Counted from the stretch's first letter, positions 21,087 to 31,868 are shown. The stretch is DNA of 64,000 nucleotides from Gari tellinella (GCA_922989275.2 OV277863.1:47908999-47972998), one strand, 5' to 3'. Notes: generated by a model from the sequence alone, not told the origin. Translations and numbers: made by a program.

Positions 21087-21714
21087 GATCCTCATGCAGA
21101 GAAAAGATAAAATGTGTCATAAAGAGCTTAATTTGAAAAAGGGGTAAACTATATTTCAAGAGACATACTCTATGAATCCGACATTTTTGCAGCCTGGTCT
21201 GGATTACAACTGTTTGCAATTGCAATAGTCATCATGTTACTGGTATTCAATAATGAGAGGGTTAATCCAGTCATCAACCAAACCAGGTGCATTGATGTTG
21301 GTCTTTTTTTTCTTTTTCTTTTTTCAATTCAATTCTATTATCTTTATTTTTTGTGATTTGTATAATATATAAAAATCATGCGGTTACAGAAGTCAAAAAC
21401 ACATGTTCAAGTTACACGCACGGGTAGCATTGATCTTTTTTATTAAAGAGGAAACCCCCTGGTGTCCAGTTCCCTAACAAGCACTTCATAGATAATCGGC
21501 ATGTTCAAGAAGCATGGACTTCATGCTGGGATAGTTTTATGACGCTTATAAATGGCCTGCTAATTGTGTACGGTTACGTAATGTGTCACATTCCTTTGTG
21601 ATGTGTAATATGGTAGACATGTAGTTTACAGATGAATAGCCCTAGTTCATTATTTAACCACAATTTCTTGATGATTTTATTCTTAAATAAACGTCTATTA
21701 CCTTTGTAGGTCAT
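21087..21714. other. Element interior, unrecognised
   Basis: ttcaattcaattctattatctttatttt at 21325-21352 could be a simple-repeat LINE tail; weak. Confidence 0.3.
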
Positions 21715-21794
21715 CATTACTTTTTTCGCTTCAAGAAAACCCCTGGTATTTTTACAACCGAAAGATAAGTGTCACGGCTTTATATCAAGACCTT

Positions 21795-21826
<32 letters not shown>

Positions 21827-22500
21827 CGGACGAAAATTATGGATTAAATTCAAGTTTTTGAAACGGGACGTTGTATTTATTTCGCGATCGCCTGCTCTCG
21901 TTTATCGACTATTTCATTTGGCAATCGCTCTTTAACTCGCCATAAAATTTGTTGATTTCAAAAATAAACACTGGCATTTTCTACAACTGAAAGAAAAATA
22001 TCTTAGCTGTCCTTTAAGACCATTGTTATGGAAATCGGCCTAAAATTGAGGATTTTATGAAAGGTTTTGTAACAGGGCGTGATATATTTTTGCGCGAGCG
22101 CTTGCTCCCTTTTATCGGCAAATTCATTTGGTAACCGCTCTTTAACTCGCCATAAAATTTGTTGATTTCAAAAATAAACACTGCCATTTTCTACAACTGA
22201 AAGAAAAATATCTTAGCTGTCCTTTAAGACCATTGTTATGGAAATCGGCCTAAAATTGAGGATTTTATGAAAGGTTTTGTAACAGGGCGTGATATATTTT
22301 TGCGCGAGCGCTTGCTCCCTTTTATCGGCAAATTCATTTGGTAACCGCTCTTTAACTCGCCATAAAAATGATCAATGTAAAAATTAGATTATGTTATTTT
22401 CACAAGTGAAAGATAAATATCTTAGCCTTCTTTTAAGATCATTATAATGAAAATCGGGTAAAAATTAAGGGTTTTATGTAACTTAAACTAACAGTAGGTA
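21715..22500 (+). repeat. 210-bp tandem array
   Basis: 'cgctctttaactcgcc' starts at 21925, 22135 and 22345. The central two units are nearly identical; outer units are diverged. A (TA)n run lies at 21801-21826. Confidence 0.92.
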
Positions 22501-22666
22501 ACCATTCAACACGATAAAAAACGCGATAGCCCGCTATCGGCGTACCGGTGCAGTTGAATTATCGATCGATTAAGCGTTATCGCGCATACAGGTATTGGAC
22601 GACAACATTTTCGGGAAAATGCAGATTTGTGTATATGATTCTTCTCCAGGGTATACTTCCTCCATG

Positions 22667-22936
22667 ATAAAAAGTAGGCACCATTAAACATGGAGTCTAA
22701 TGTGATCACGTTGTGGTGTAATTCTTTTTAATCCTTACATTATAGGCAGACTTTGCAATTTCTAAATAATGACCAGTGCGAAAATTAAATGTTCCAAGTG
22801 TATTTAAATCTTAATTTCATTTTGAACCTTTTCATTTTCTCTCTTTGAAAATTCTCTCATGGAATTTATTTTCAAAATTTGTATAAGTATGAACAAAATT
22901 AATAGTACAGATCTGAAGGCCTCTAATCTTTGTCGT
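22667..22936. other. No recognisable feature
   Basis: No repeat or coding signal recognised. Confidence 0.35.
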
Positions 22937-23125
22937 TTAAGAATATTCATGAACGTTAAATGGCGACTTCTAGAACTGTTCTAATGAGCTTCAAGTATTA
23001 CTTCACACATTCTACAAAAGATGTTCAAGAACTTTTGTAATTGTAGAACAAAACATTAATGAACATTAAATAGCCGCTTCTAGAATTGTTCATGAATATT
23101 CAAGCAATTATTCTGGAATAGTTCT
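22937..23125 (+). repeat. Diverged tandem with ttctaga motifs
   Basis: attcatgaacgttaaatggcgacttctagaactgttc recurs as aatgaacattaaatagccgcttctagaattgttc about 125 bp later. A related single unit is at 25519-25625. Confidence 0.65.
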
Positions 23126-23713
23126 AGAATAATTCAATACCTTCTCACAGGGGAGGTCATAATGCTGCAAACAGAGAGACCCTCCGTTTTCATTGTCCAC
23201 ATTCATTTACAAGAAGGCTTAGCTATGATCATCATTGCCAATTAAATAGTTCTTATTTTATACTGACATGGATAGCATTAGAACATTTACTTAGGTAGGT
23301 GACAATTTATTTATTTAACCATTTATTCTATTATTCTACCACGTTTGAAACAAATTTGTCATAAACATATTTGTGTAACCAATGGTAACAAGATACTTTA
23401 TGCAGACATTTCTGAGATGATGTATATATGTTTCTGTGGTATATATATGACTAGTATAACCCAGGCAGTCAGCAGTTTGCCATCTGACCGTCATTTCTCA
23501 TTAATATGCATAAGAATATGTCAGTCTTGCTACATTTCTGACAAATACTTAGGTAAGTCTGGCTGATAGTGTGTTATTAGTTTAGGGCACTGATGAGGAG
23601 AAGGCCCCCAAATTTGTACTAAACCACCTGATGTTAGCAGCTGGAGTGTGTAATCATTGATATATTCTTATTAGGAGAAGGAGAAAATGAAATTATTGCT
23701 TAGGAAATAATGT
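23126..23713. other. No recognisable feature
   Basis: A 73-codon ORF at 23345-23566 has no support. Confidence 0.4.
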
Positions 23714-23816
23714 TACAGTAAAACCCCCATGCGCTAAACACTCTTTGAATGAATATATGTCTGTAGATGACTGACTGCATGCTTAATTTGCAGGACAGAA
23801 GTAATGCAGAAAGCTC

Positions 23817-24068
23817 TTAACCCTTTCCCTTATAGAAGCGACTTTTAGCGCATTCATTTTATTCATCCGCCAAAGAATATAGTTCCATTTTATACTGTCA
23901 TGAATATATACCATAAGAAATATTTTCTATATCCTAGCAGATAGTAACTTAAAGCAGGCTGAAAGTAAAGCAGAATGTGCCTTAAGGCACATTCTGCTTT
24001 ACTTTCAACCTGCTTTAAGTAGCCACATATCTTCAAAACTAGAAACAGGCTATTGGGTAAAGGGTTAA
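23817..24068 (+). mobile_element. P1 MITE at centre of C hairpin
   Basis: TTAACCCTTTCCCTTATAGAAG...gggtaaagggTTAA, lying between the C arm 'gcagaaagctc' and its partner 'aggaactttctgc'. Confidence 0.92.
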
Positions 24069-24098
24069 AGGAACTTTCTGCATTACTTATGTTGTGCA

Positions 24099-24352
24099 TT
24101 AACCCTTTACCCCTTAGCCTGTTTCTTATTTTGAAGACAGGTGACCACTTAAAGCAGGTTGAAAGTAAAGCAGAACATGCCTTAAGGTGCATTCTGCTTT
24201 ATTTTCAGCCTGCTCTAATCTACAGTTTGCTAGGATATAGAAACTAAGGTACATAAGGTACATATTCATGACTGTATAAATTGGAACTATTTCCTTCTGT
24301 GGAGGAATAAAGTAAAGGTGTAAAAAGGTGTATATATGGTGTAATGAGTTAA
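24099..24352 (-). mobile_element. P1 MITE, reverse, in C
   Basis: TTAACCCTTTACCCCTTAGCC...ggtgtaatgagTTAA, inserted at the C 'gcaTTAAgcaac' site. Confidence 0.9.
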
Positions 24353-24599
24353 CCCTTTGAACCCTAGTCCCGCATATAGGCGTGCTTTTCAAACGGTGTA
24401 CATGTGAATAGTGCACTTGTCCTATGCAAACAGTGAATACCCAGATCAGAGGGCTCCGAAAGGAGCCCTCTGATCAGGGTCTTCACTGTTTGTCACAATG
24501 CCAAACATGGACAAAATCAACCCTTAAAAGTCAGAAATGGACTACTCTAAAATGGTAACTGGAATTGTCCATTTAAAGTTTCAGGGAGGAAAGAGTTAA
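24349..24599 (+). mobile_element. P2 MITE sharing TTAA with P1
   Basis: TTAACCCTTTGAACCCTAGTC...GGGAGGAAAGAGTTAA. Its left TTAA is also the right TTAA of the preceding P1, so one entered at the duplication of the other. Loop GAAA. Confidence 0.92.
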
Positions 24600-24620
24600 G
24601 CAACTCACTACCTTAAAGTC

Positions 24621-24852
24621 TTAACTGAAAACATATTGATATGATAGACCATATGGGTAAAGGATTAAAGCAGTATGAAAGTAAAGCAGACCGCTCCTGC
24701 AAGTAATAGATCAACCTTGTATTAAGCAACCGCAAGTTGGTGTTGCGTGTGTAGAGATGTAAACACAGGTGACTGCTCAAGGCAGAACAATAATAATGCA
24801 GAAGGCGTCTATAATTTTCTGCATTATAGTTGTGTTACCGGTAAGCAGATGC
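24621..24852. mobile_element. C and P1 fragments
   Basis: gattaaagcagtatgaaagtaaagcagaccgctcctgcaagtaat near 24663 and a C half-hairpin at 24773-24850 (acaggtgactgctcaaggcagaacaataataatgcaga / tctgcattatagttgtg). Confidence 0.45.
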
Positions 24853-25118
24853 TTAACCCTTTATATAATTACTCAATAGCCTGTTTCTAGTATTGAATAT
24901 AAGTGACCACTTAAAACAGGCTGTAAGTAAAGCAGAATGTGCCTTAAGGCACATTCTGCTTTACTTACAGCCTGGTTTAAGCTGATCATCTGCTAGAATA
25001 TATAAAGAAATTATTTCTTATTATACATATTCATGTCTGTATATAATTGAATTATTTTCTTCAATGGAGGAATAAATTAAATGTGCTTAAAAGGCATTTC
25101 TATTGAGTAAAGCCTTAT
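24853..25118 (-). mobile_element. P1 MITE, reverse
   Basis: TTAACCCTTTATATAATTAC...tgagtaaagccTTAT. Perfect arms taagtaaagcagaatgtgccttaaggcacattctgctttactta. Confidence 0.85.
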
Positions 25119-25699
25119 TACAGTATTGCCTGTACCATCACTGAATCTTTTATAAGTACAGCGAGGATAAGACACCATAATTTATTAGGTGCTAAGATTC
25201 TTTGAAAGAATGAGATAAATATGGGATATATGGATTAGAATGGCAAGACCTGTTTAGATGTGCAAAGATGTTTTACATGTGTATTTTAGCCTGGGTATAG
25301 TCTCAATAACTTGATTTACTGTGGTTTTATAATTCATAAAGCTCCAAAATACTTCCAGACAATGACCCATACTGTCTGTTCAAGAAAAGAAATTCTTGAT
25401 ATCCATTGCTAAAGCCTTTCTCCACAGATGTACATTATAGGTCATATTTTGCATAAGTCCTTTGGACACCTTTATTTACATACCTACATGCTTGGGTGTA
25501 TAGTATACCCTGTGAAAAGTGTTCAAAAAATTTCGAATATTCATTCAATATTAAAATGGCTGCTTCTAGAATTGTTCTAGAGCTGAATTCAAGAATTACT
25601 TTACAGATTCTACAAAAGGGAAGGGTGAGAGTTAAAGAAAGCATGTAAGTCCCAGTGGTCAGCTGTTACTGTATGTTACAGTCCCAGCCTCTTTGACTA
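25119..25699. other. Mostly unrecognised; one ttctaga unit
   Basis: 25519-25625 (attcattcaatattaaaatggctgcttctagaattgttc) matches the tandem at 22937-23125. Nothing else recognised. Confidence 0.4.
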
Positions 25700-26050
25700 T
25701 ACAGTTGCTCCCTCTCTACAACAAGACAAGTATTGTGTGTTGTTTGGAAGGAGTTGTTATAGGGAGGGAAAATGAAGACTTGGCTTACATTTGCAAACAG
25801 CTTGAATCCAGATCAGATGCCGGGTAACTCGGCATCTGACCTGGGTTTGTCACTCTTTGTTAGATTTCTTCTGTCAAAAGGTCCACTCATATGTAACTTT
25901 GCTAAACAACAGCAGACAAACTTTTCAAGCAGACAGTATTGCAGTGGTGAAAGCTTTAGACATAAATGTCTTGTTTGGGGAATAGCGACAAGCATTGTTG
26001 TAAGGAGGGAGTCATTGTTCAGATGGCCATTGTAGTGAGGGAGCACTGTA
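25700..26050 (+). mobile_element. F element, copy 1
   Basis: TACAGTTGCTCCCTCTCTACAAC and attgtagtGAGGGAGCACTGTA, 351 bp. The interior hairpin aaacagcttgaatccagatcagatgccg / cggcatctgacctgggtttg is the P3 cassette. TA ends suggest a Tc1/mariner-like MITE (inference). Confidence 0.8.
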
Positions 26051-26212
26051 TATGGCCATTTGTATGGCAGCCAGAGAGCACTGGTAGAGTCAAGGCTAAT
26101 GCAAGCTGTACCCTAACATGCTGTGTAATTTGTTGTCATTGGATTTATCCTCTGCAACAACTCACAGACATGATTTATCTGCAATTTTCTTCCTGAAAAT
26201 ATCATCATAATG
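26051..26212. other. No recognisable feature
   Basis: Short spacer. Confidence 0.35.
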
Positions 26213-26345
26213 TCAAACAGTGACAATCGAGATGAGACACCAAGTCTTGATATCTCATCTGGATCCAAATAGTTGGTAATAGTTGTCACAATTTTGCACC
26301 ATAGCATGCAGGAGGTTAGCAGAGCTAAATCGTAAATGGTCCAAG
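26213..26345 (-). mobile_element. P3 MITE, partial
   Basis: tcaaacagtgacaatcgagatgagacaccaag / gatatctcatctggatccaaatagttgg. Confidence 0.5.
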
Positions 26346-26694
26346 GCATTTCTGGTTGTTCGCTGCAATTAACTTGGAAAATGTAAATTTTATTGGTTCT
26401 TTATTGTTGGAGGGTTTAACAGGGCAGGAAGTTACATTAGTAGGGAAGTGAATAATTTGTTTGGCAGGAGACACAGCCAGGGCCATTATTCAGGGCCCTG
26501 TCACATGACATTTGCCATATAGATGAGCTGAAATGCTGAAAGTACTTATAATTTCCGTATGTAGCACTAATTGCACACAAGGAAGACCAGAATGAGGAAT
26601 CTTCTGAGATAAATATTTGTCATTTTCAATAGTATTTGGCTGTTTTCATAATGCATTGTCAGGATAATTATAGAATAAATAAATAGGACAGATG
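26346..26694. other. No recognisable feature
   Basis: No repeat or coding signal recognised. Confidence 0.4.
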
Positions 26695-26830
26695 GCTGCT
26701 TAAAGTAGTCTGAGCTGAAAGTAAGGCAGAAAGCTTGTTAATGAGCTTTCTGCTTTAAGAAAGCTCATTGATGAGCTTTCTGCTTATTTCTGTATTTACT
26801 TTAGAAACCGCTTGTCTAAAGCACACTAAA
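26695..26830 (+). mobile_element. C/P1-type hairpin with duplicated core
   Basis: gctgcttaaagtagtctgag...aaggcagaaagcttgttaatgagctttctgc, then the core (aagaaagctcattgatgagctttctgc) is repeated before the closing arm. Confidence 0.6.
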
Positions 26831-26854
26831 CCTATGAAAGAAATCTGAGTTATT

Positions 26855-27055
26855 GTAACCCTTTGAACCCTAGCCACAGATTTACACATCATTTGCAAAC
26901 AGTGTACCTGTGCAGAGTACACTTGTCTTAATATTGCAAATTGTCTTATTGCAATACATTGACAGATAACCATCCTATATGAAAAGTCTAAAATGGACTG
27001 TACTAAATTGGAAACTGGACATTTCCATTTGAAGCTTCAGTGAAGAAAGGCTTAA
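26855..27055 (+). mobile_element. P2 MITE without hairpin
   Basis: GTAACCCTTTGAACCCTAGCC, tttgcaaacagtgtacctgtg, agagtacacttgtctt, then gaaaagtctaaaatggac and cagtgaagaaaggcTTAA. The central palindrome has been lost cleanly. Confidence 0.7.
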
Positions 27056-27294
27056 AGGATAAACTCATTTATTCTCCTCGACATCTTTCTCCTGGGTTTT
27101 CAATTAGATTGTTGACTTTCTTTAAGGTACATAATGATTTGTTCTGTTTGGCTGACAGTGCAAATTTACCTCAAAACATACTTGTTTATTGATTGATACA
27201 TAAATCTTAGGAGTCCACATTATTATACTCAACGGCATCATTGCATGTGATAATCTCAAGTTTGTACAGGATAGAGTCAGTTTAATGTAGAAAT
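27056..27294. other. No recognisable feature
   Basis: Short spacer. Confidence 0.35.
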
Positions 27295-27806
27295 TTAACC
27301 ATTGCCCTATAAATACACCTTTTTGTGCCTTTAATTTTTTCCTCAACTAAAATAAATAGTTCCACTCTGTACAGTTATGTATATGCATTGTAAAAATATA
27401 TTTTCTATAGCCTAGCAGATGGTAGCTTAACCCTTTTCCTCATAGGAGCGTCTTTTAGCGCATTAGATATATTCATCCACTGAATAAAATAGTTCCAATT
27501 TATACAGTTATAAATATGAATTCTAAGAAGTAATTTCTATAATCTAGTATGTACTAGCTTAAAGCAGGCTAAAAGTAAAGCAGAATGCGCCTTATGGCCC
27601 ATTCTGCTTTACTTTCAACCTGCTTAAAGTGGTTACCTATTTTCAATACTTGAATAAAAGCTATGGGGGAATGGGTTAAAGCAGGCTGAAAGTAAAACAG
27701 GATACGCCTTAAAGTGCATTTAAGGTGCATTTTACTTTACTTTCCACCTTCTTTTAGTGGTCACCTGTCTTCAAAACTAGAAACATGCTATGGGGTAATG
27801 GATTAA
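27295..27806 (+). mobile_element. P1 MITE split by P1
   Basis: Left part TTAACCATTGCCCTATAAA...cagatggtagc; right part gcaggctgaaagtaaaacag...ggggtaatggaTTAA. The right-hand hairpin centre is duplicated (cttaaagtgcatttaaggtgc). Confidence 0.85.
27427..27679 (+). mobile_element. P1 MITE inside P1
   Basis: TTAACCCTTTTCCTCATAGG...gggaatgggTTAA, inserted at the 'gtagcTTAAagcagg' TTAA of the outer copy. Confidence 0.9.
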
Positions 27807-27826
27807 TGCAGAATCCCACCATTAAT

Positions 27827-28037
27827 TTAACCCTTTCCTCCATAGAAGCACCTTTAAGCGAATTTAATTTATTCATCCACTAAAGAAAGTAGTTCCAATA
27901 TTTAGAGTCATGAACATTTACGATAAGGAATATTTTCTTATTCCTAGCAGATGATAGCTTAAAGCAGACTAATAGTAAAGCAGAATTGGCCTTAAGGCGC
28001 ATTCTGCTTTACTTTCAACCTGCTTTAAGTGGTCACA
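27827..28037 (+). mobile_element. P1 MITE, 3' truncated
   Basis: TTAACCCTTTCCTCCATAGAAG...cctgctttaagtggtcacatgac; breaks off where a P2-type hairpin starts. Confidence 0.8.
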
Positions 28038-28044
28038 TGACAGA

Positions 28045-28140
28045 TCTGTCAGAAAACAGTGCAGACCCAGATCAGACAGCTCCTTTAGGATCTGTCTGAC
28101 CACGGTCTTCGCTGTTAGCATCAATACATATATATGCTAT
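28045..28140. repeat. P2-type hairpin
   Basis: gaaaacagtgcagacccagatcagacagctcc / ggatctgtctgaccacggtcttcgctgtt. Confidence 0.6.
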
Positions 28141-28390
28141 TAACCTTTCTCTCATAGAAGCACCGTTTAGAGTGTTAAATTTATTCAAACGCTGAAGAAA
28201 ATAGTTCCAATTTGTACAGTCATAAATATGTGCCATAAAAAATATTTTCTAAATTTTAGCAAATTGCAGTTTCAAGCAGGCTGAAAGTAAAGCAGAATGC
28301 GCCTTAAGGCACATTCTGCTTTACTTTCAACCTGCTTTAAGTGGTCACCTATTTTCAAAACTAGATATAGTCTATAGGGTAATGGGTTAA
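28140..28390 (+). mobile_element. P1 MITE
   Basis: TTAACCTTTCTCTCATAGAAG...tagggtaatgggTTAA. Perfect palindrome around gcgccttaaggcac. Confidence 0.9.
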
Positions 28391-28795
28391 CAGAAGAAGG
28401 GTTAATAATGGCTTTGAGATTGTCACTGAAGATATGGAAGTGTGTGACTCTTACGCTTGTTCTCACACCTAAGAGTAATTTACGTGTGACAGGTCATTTG
28501 CTGGATACATTTTACGGTAGCTTTTCATGTGAACTATTTTATGCTTTTCGTAGAGTTTCGTACTTTTAACGGAGAGAATGTAAATCAACCTGATAAATGA
28601 AATGTGAAACTGACAATTTTCGATGCGAAATTGTCCTTTTCAAATGTATGGGAACATTTGTAGCAGTCTGTTTGTTTACTAATGTATTTGAAACCTATAA
28701 CACTAATTATCTTACTGTCAGACCTGCATTGAGTCAAGGAGATGCATAACCTCTAAATATTCATAATATCAAACTCCAACCACTAGGAATGTCTA
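28391..28795. other. No recognisable feature
   Basis: No repeat or coding signal recognised. Confidence 0.4.
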
Positions 28796-29028
28796 TTAAC
28801 CCATTAATTACCCCATAGCCTGTTTCTAGTACTAAATATAGGTTAACTCTTAAAGCAGGTTGAAAGTAAAGCTGAATGTGCCTTAAGGCACATTCTGCTT
28901 TACTATCAGGCTGCTTTAAGCTACCACCAACTAGAATATAAAAATATTTCTTATTATACAATGTCATAATTATTCATATTTGTTTAAGTTGGAACTATTT
29001 TCTTCAGTGGAGGAATAAATGAAGGATT
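28796..29028 (-). mobile_element. P1 MITE, reverse, truncated
   Basis: TTAACCCATTAATTACCCC...tcttcagtggaggaataaatg; the last ~25 bp are missing. Confidence 0.8.
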
Positions 29029-29032
29029 ATTG

Positions 29033-29145
29033 GTTAGGGGTTCCAGGTAAGAGGGAGTAAACTGAACAAATCCTAACATTTGCTCACTCATTTCAGCATC
29101 AAATCCCATGGTGTCACTACTCATAAGAATTGTCTTGAATCATCT
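29033..29145 (+). mobile_element. D element, left half
   Basis: aggggttccaggtaagaggg, ctcactcatttcagcatcaaatcc and gtgtcactactcataagaattgtctt; stops in the hairpin. Confidence 0.6.
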
Positions 29146-29292
29146 GAACTATTCAAATAAATAATATTTATAAATAATCTTTTCCCCAGGAAAGTGTACA
29201 CTCTTGTCAGGCAGATCCTATCAGAAAACTGCAGATCCTGATCAATGTAGGAGCTTCTGGTCTGGATCTTCCCCGGTTTTCAAAGTGTTGTT
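29146..29292. mobile_element. P2/P3 remnant
   Basis: atcagaaaactgcagatcctgatcaatgtagg...tggtctggatcttccccggttttc, decayed. Confidence 0.4.
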
Positions 29293-29787
29293 TTAACACT
29301 TTACGCCATAACTACTGCTTTTTATGCCTTTAATGTATTCCTCCACTGGATATAATAGTTCCACTTTACACAGTCATGTATAAGTATTATAAGAAATTAC
29401 GGTATGTTCTATATCCCAGCAGAATTGATAGCATAAAGCATGCTGAAAGTAAAGCAGAATGTGTCTTAACCCTTTCCCCCATAGAAGCGCCTTTTAGCGA
29501 ATATGATTTGTTCCTACGCTAAAGAAAATAGTTCCAATTCAATCAGTCATGAATATATATAATAGAGAATATTTTCTATATTGTAGCACATGATAGCTTA
29601 AAGCAGGCTGAAAGTAAAGCAGAATGCGCCTTAGGGCGCATTCTGCTTTACGTTCAACCTGCTTTAAGTAGGCAACTATCTTCAATTCTAGAAATAGGCT
29701 ATCAGGTAAAGGGTTAAGGTGCACTGTGCTTAATTTTCAACCTGCTTTTAGTGGTCATTTGTCTTCAAAATTAGAAACAGGCTATGG
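29293..29787 (+). mobile_element. P1 MITE split at hairpin centre
   Basis: Left TTAACACTTTACGCCATAAC...gcagaatgtgtc; right ggtgcactgtgc...aaacaggctatggg. The right end is eroded. Confidence 0.85.
29466..29717 (+). mobile_element. P1 MITE inside P1 hairpin
   Basis: TTAACCCTTTCCCCCATAGAAG...ggtaaagggTTAA at the central TTAA of the outer palindrome. Confidence 0.92.
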
Positions 29788-29997
29788 GTTCAAAATTACT
29801 AGTAACAGGAGATTATGGATGGCATACTCTGCAATTATAGAGAATACAGAGTATAATAATTATTCAGTATTGAAACAGACAACATTTTGAAAAGAGGATA
29901 TTTATGCACTGTTGGTTACAATTAAATGTAGAGGAGGAGACATTATTCTTTTCCAATAAATATGTTTAGAACTGTTTATGCAATAACATTCATATCC
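29788..29997. other. No recognisable feature
   Basis: Short spacer. Confidence 0.35.
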
Positions 29998-30068
29998 ATT
30001 GCAAACTGTTTGGAGCTTGATCAGATGCTGGTTAACCCGGTGTCTAATCACGCTCCAAACTGTTTGCG
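29998..30068. repeat. P3-type hairpin
   Basis: ttgcaaactgtttggagcttgatcagatgctgg / cggtgtctaatcacgctccaaactgtttgcg. Confidence 0.7.
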
Positions 30069-30162
30069 AGTCAGATCAAAATAGATCATCAACTTGGTCA
30101 AGAATCTGTCATTTTGTACATTTTAGTGCAATATATATAGGATATTACATGAGTGTTCATAA

Positions 30163-30266
30163 TTTATTGGATTTATTAAACGAGTCTTTTAGAAAACAAT
30201 AAAAACGAGGCTTTGCCGAGTTTTTATCGTTTTCTAAAACGACGAGTTTGATAAATCCAATAAAAT
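30163..30266. repeat. ~100-bp hairpin
   Basis: ttggatttattaaacgagtc...ttttagaaaacaataaaaac / gtttttatcgttttctaaaacg...gagtttgataaatccaa, loop gaggctttgccga. Not related to the P, C or D palindromes. Confidence 0.8.
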
Positions 30267-30702
30267 ATTAATACAAATGTTATTTTCTTTTTATAACAAA
30301 ATCTAGAAACGTTATTTATCGCAGCCTTTGAGGTCAAGTGAATGCTTAGCGCGATATGAGTAGATCTATACAGGGGAAAAAAGTTGTTCCAAATTAACCC
30401 CGTTCACAAGCATAATGTTTATGTTATTATATGTTTTAGTAAACACTTTCATGTAGATTCTAGATCTAGTATTGATTAATTACCCCAAAAATCTATAAAT
30501 TGAATCTACATGATGGAATGAAGACGTTGGAAATTGAACGCATAAAACGCATTTTAATGACGTCACAAGTAAACGACGTCGTGTCGTACCTCATTTGCTT
30601 AGTTATATAACTAGTTATATATGACATTTAAACAATGGGTGTTATTCAACGCTCACTCCGTCTGTTATGTTATAAATGACTGTGTGCTATTATAAGATTT
30701 GT
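30267..30702. other. No recognisable feature
   Basis: Slightly CpG-richer stretch around 30540-30590 (acgacgtcgtgtcg). Nothing recognised. Confidence 0.4.
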
Positions 30703-31202
30703 TTAACACATTATTCAATAGCCTGATTCTAGTTTTGAAGAAAGGTTAAATGACATGTATAGGCATAATGGCTCATTCTGCTTTATTTTCAGTCTGCTGT
30801 TAGCTACCATCTAGCTGCTAGGATATAGAAATATTTCTACATGATCGACTGTATAAATTTTAACTGTTTTCTTCAATGCAGGAATAAATTTACCCATTAC
30901 TCTAAAGCCTGTTTCTAGTTTTGAAGATAGGTGACCATTTAAAGCAAAATAAATAAATAATAATATATAAAATAAATAAAGTTAAGCACATTGTGCCTTA
31001 ATGCACATTCTGATTTCTTTCAACCTACTTAATATTAGCTTTTATTTGCTAGGATATAGAAAATATTTCTTATGGTACATGCATGGCTGATTAAAGTGGA
31101 ACTATTTTATTCAGTGGAGGAATAGATTAAATGTGTTAAAATGTATATCTATCGAGTAATGGGTTAAATGTATTAAAGGCATATTTATGGAGTGATGGGT
31201 TA
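30703..31202 (-). mobile_element. P1 MITE, reverse, split by P1
   Basis: TTAACACATTATTCAATAGCC...aatgcaggaataaa, then after the insert atgtattaaaggcatatttatggagtgatgggTTAA. Confidence 0.8.
30889..31167 (-). mobile_element. P1 MITE inside P1
   Basis: TTTACCCATTACTCTAAAGCC...tcgagtaatgggTTAA, at the 'aataaaTTAAaggc' site of the outer copy. A run of aataaataa units expands its left arm. Confidence 0.8.
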
Positions 31203-31427
31203 AAAAGAAAAGGACAAATATCTTCTCCAGTGTACAGTCATGTAGGAAGCTGTTTCTTGGAGAAGTTTTTCATTAAAGTAAATGCCAATCAGGAACAGGG
31301 AGCTGTGATGCCAGTCTGTAAGATTATCAGGTTGAAATAATTAATCCCCACCACCCGCAATAAATGTCTGGACATAGTACCATCTGAGGGTCTCACTTAC
31401 AGTCGAGAAGACATTATTCCTTCCCTG
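31203..31427. other. No recognisable feature
   Basis: Short spacer. Confidence 0.35.
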
Positions 31428-31615
31428 TTAACCCATTACTCTATAAATATGCCTTTTTATGCCTTTAATTTGCTCATCCACTGAAGAAAATAGTTCCACT
31501 TTATACAGAAATGAATATGCACCATAAGAAATATTTTCTATTTCCCATGCAGATAGCTTAATAAAGCAGACTTAACTTTCAACCTGCTTTAAGTAGTTAC
31601 CTGTCTACAAAACTT
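31428..31615 (+). mobile_element. P1 MITE, shortened
   Basis: TTAACCCATTACTCTATAAA...gatagcttaataaagcagac, ttcaacctgctttaagtagttacc; 3' end missing. Confidence 0.75.
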
Positions 31616-31794
31616 GAGCAGTGCAAAAATTGTAGAAAAGTACAGATTTTTGAAATATAGAATTTTCGTAATGCCCCTGCACAACTTAGTCATTGTAGAA
31701 ATAGATAGCAGTGCAATAAAGCACTTATGAGAAGGAAAGACAAGATTTTACTACATAATAATTACGTACATATCACAGAAATTTTGTTTGAGAG
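31616..31794. other. No recognisable feature
   Basis: Short spacer. Confidence 0.35.
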
Positions 31795-31868
31795 GCAAAC
31801 AGTTAGAACCCTGTTAAGATATAGTGTTACATAGCATCTTATATTTCATTCCAAACTGTTTGTAAATG
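31795..31868. repeat. P3-type hairpin
   Basis: ggcaaacagttagaaccctgttaagatatagtg / catagcatcttatatttcattccaaactgtttg. Confidence 0.55.

Larger units (their letters stand above)
20452..22666. mobile_element. 2.2-kb TIR element with tandem arrays
   Basis: Perfect 24-bp TIRs: CATGGAGGAAGTATACCCTG(gaga) and its exact inverse ending at 22666. Flanked by ATAAAAA at 20445-20451 and 22667-22673. The interior holds a 178-bp and a 210-bp tandem and is richer in CpG than its surroundings. No ORF above 88 codons. Class unknown; a 7-bp duplication does not decide it. Confidence 0.9.
23714..24620 (+). mobile_element. C element carrying three nested MITEs
   Basis: TACAGTAAAACCCCCATGCG at the left; hairpin arms gcttaatttgcaggacagaagtaatgcagaaagctc and aggaactttctgcattacttatgttgtgcat, then gcaactcacta after the inserts. 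Three TTAA elements interrupt it. The right terminus is not recognisable, so the end is approximate. Confidence 0.6.

Noticed and set aside
20881..21225. ORFs rich in Cys, Leu, Ser and Arg
   Set aside because: Translations of a CTGT/TCTC low-complexity tract.
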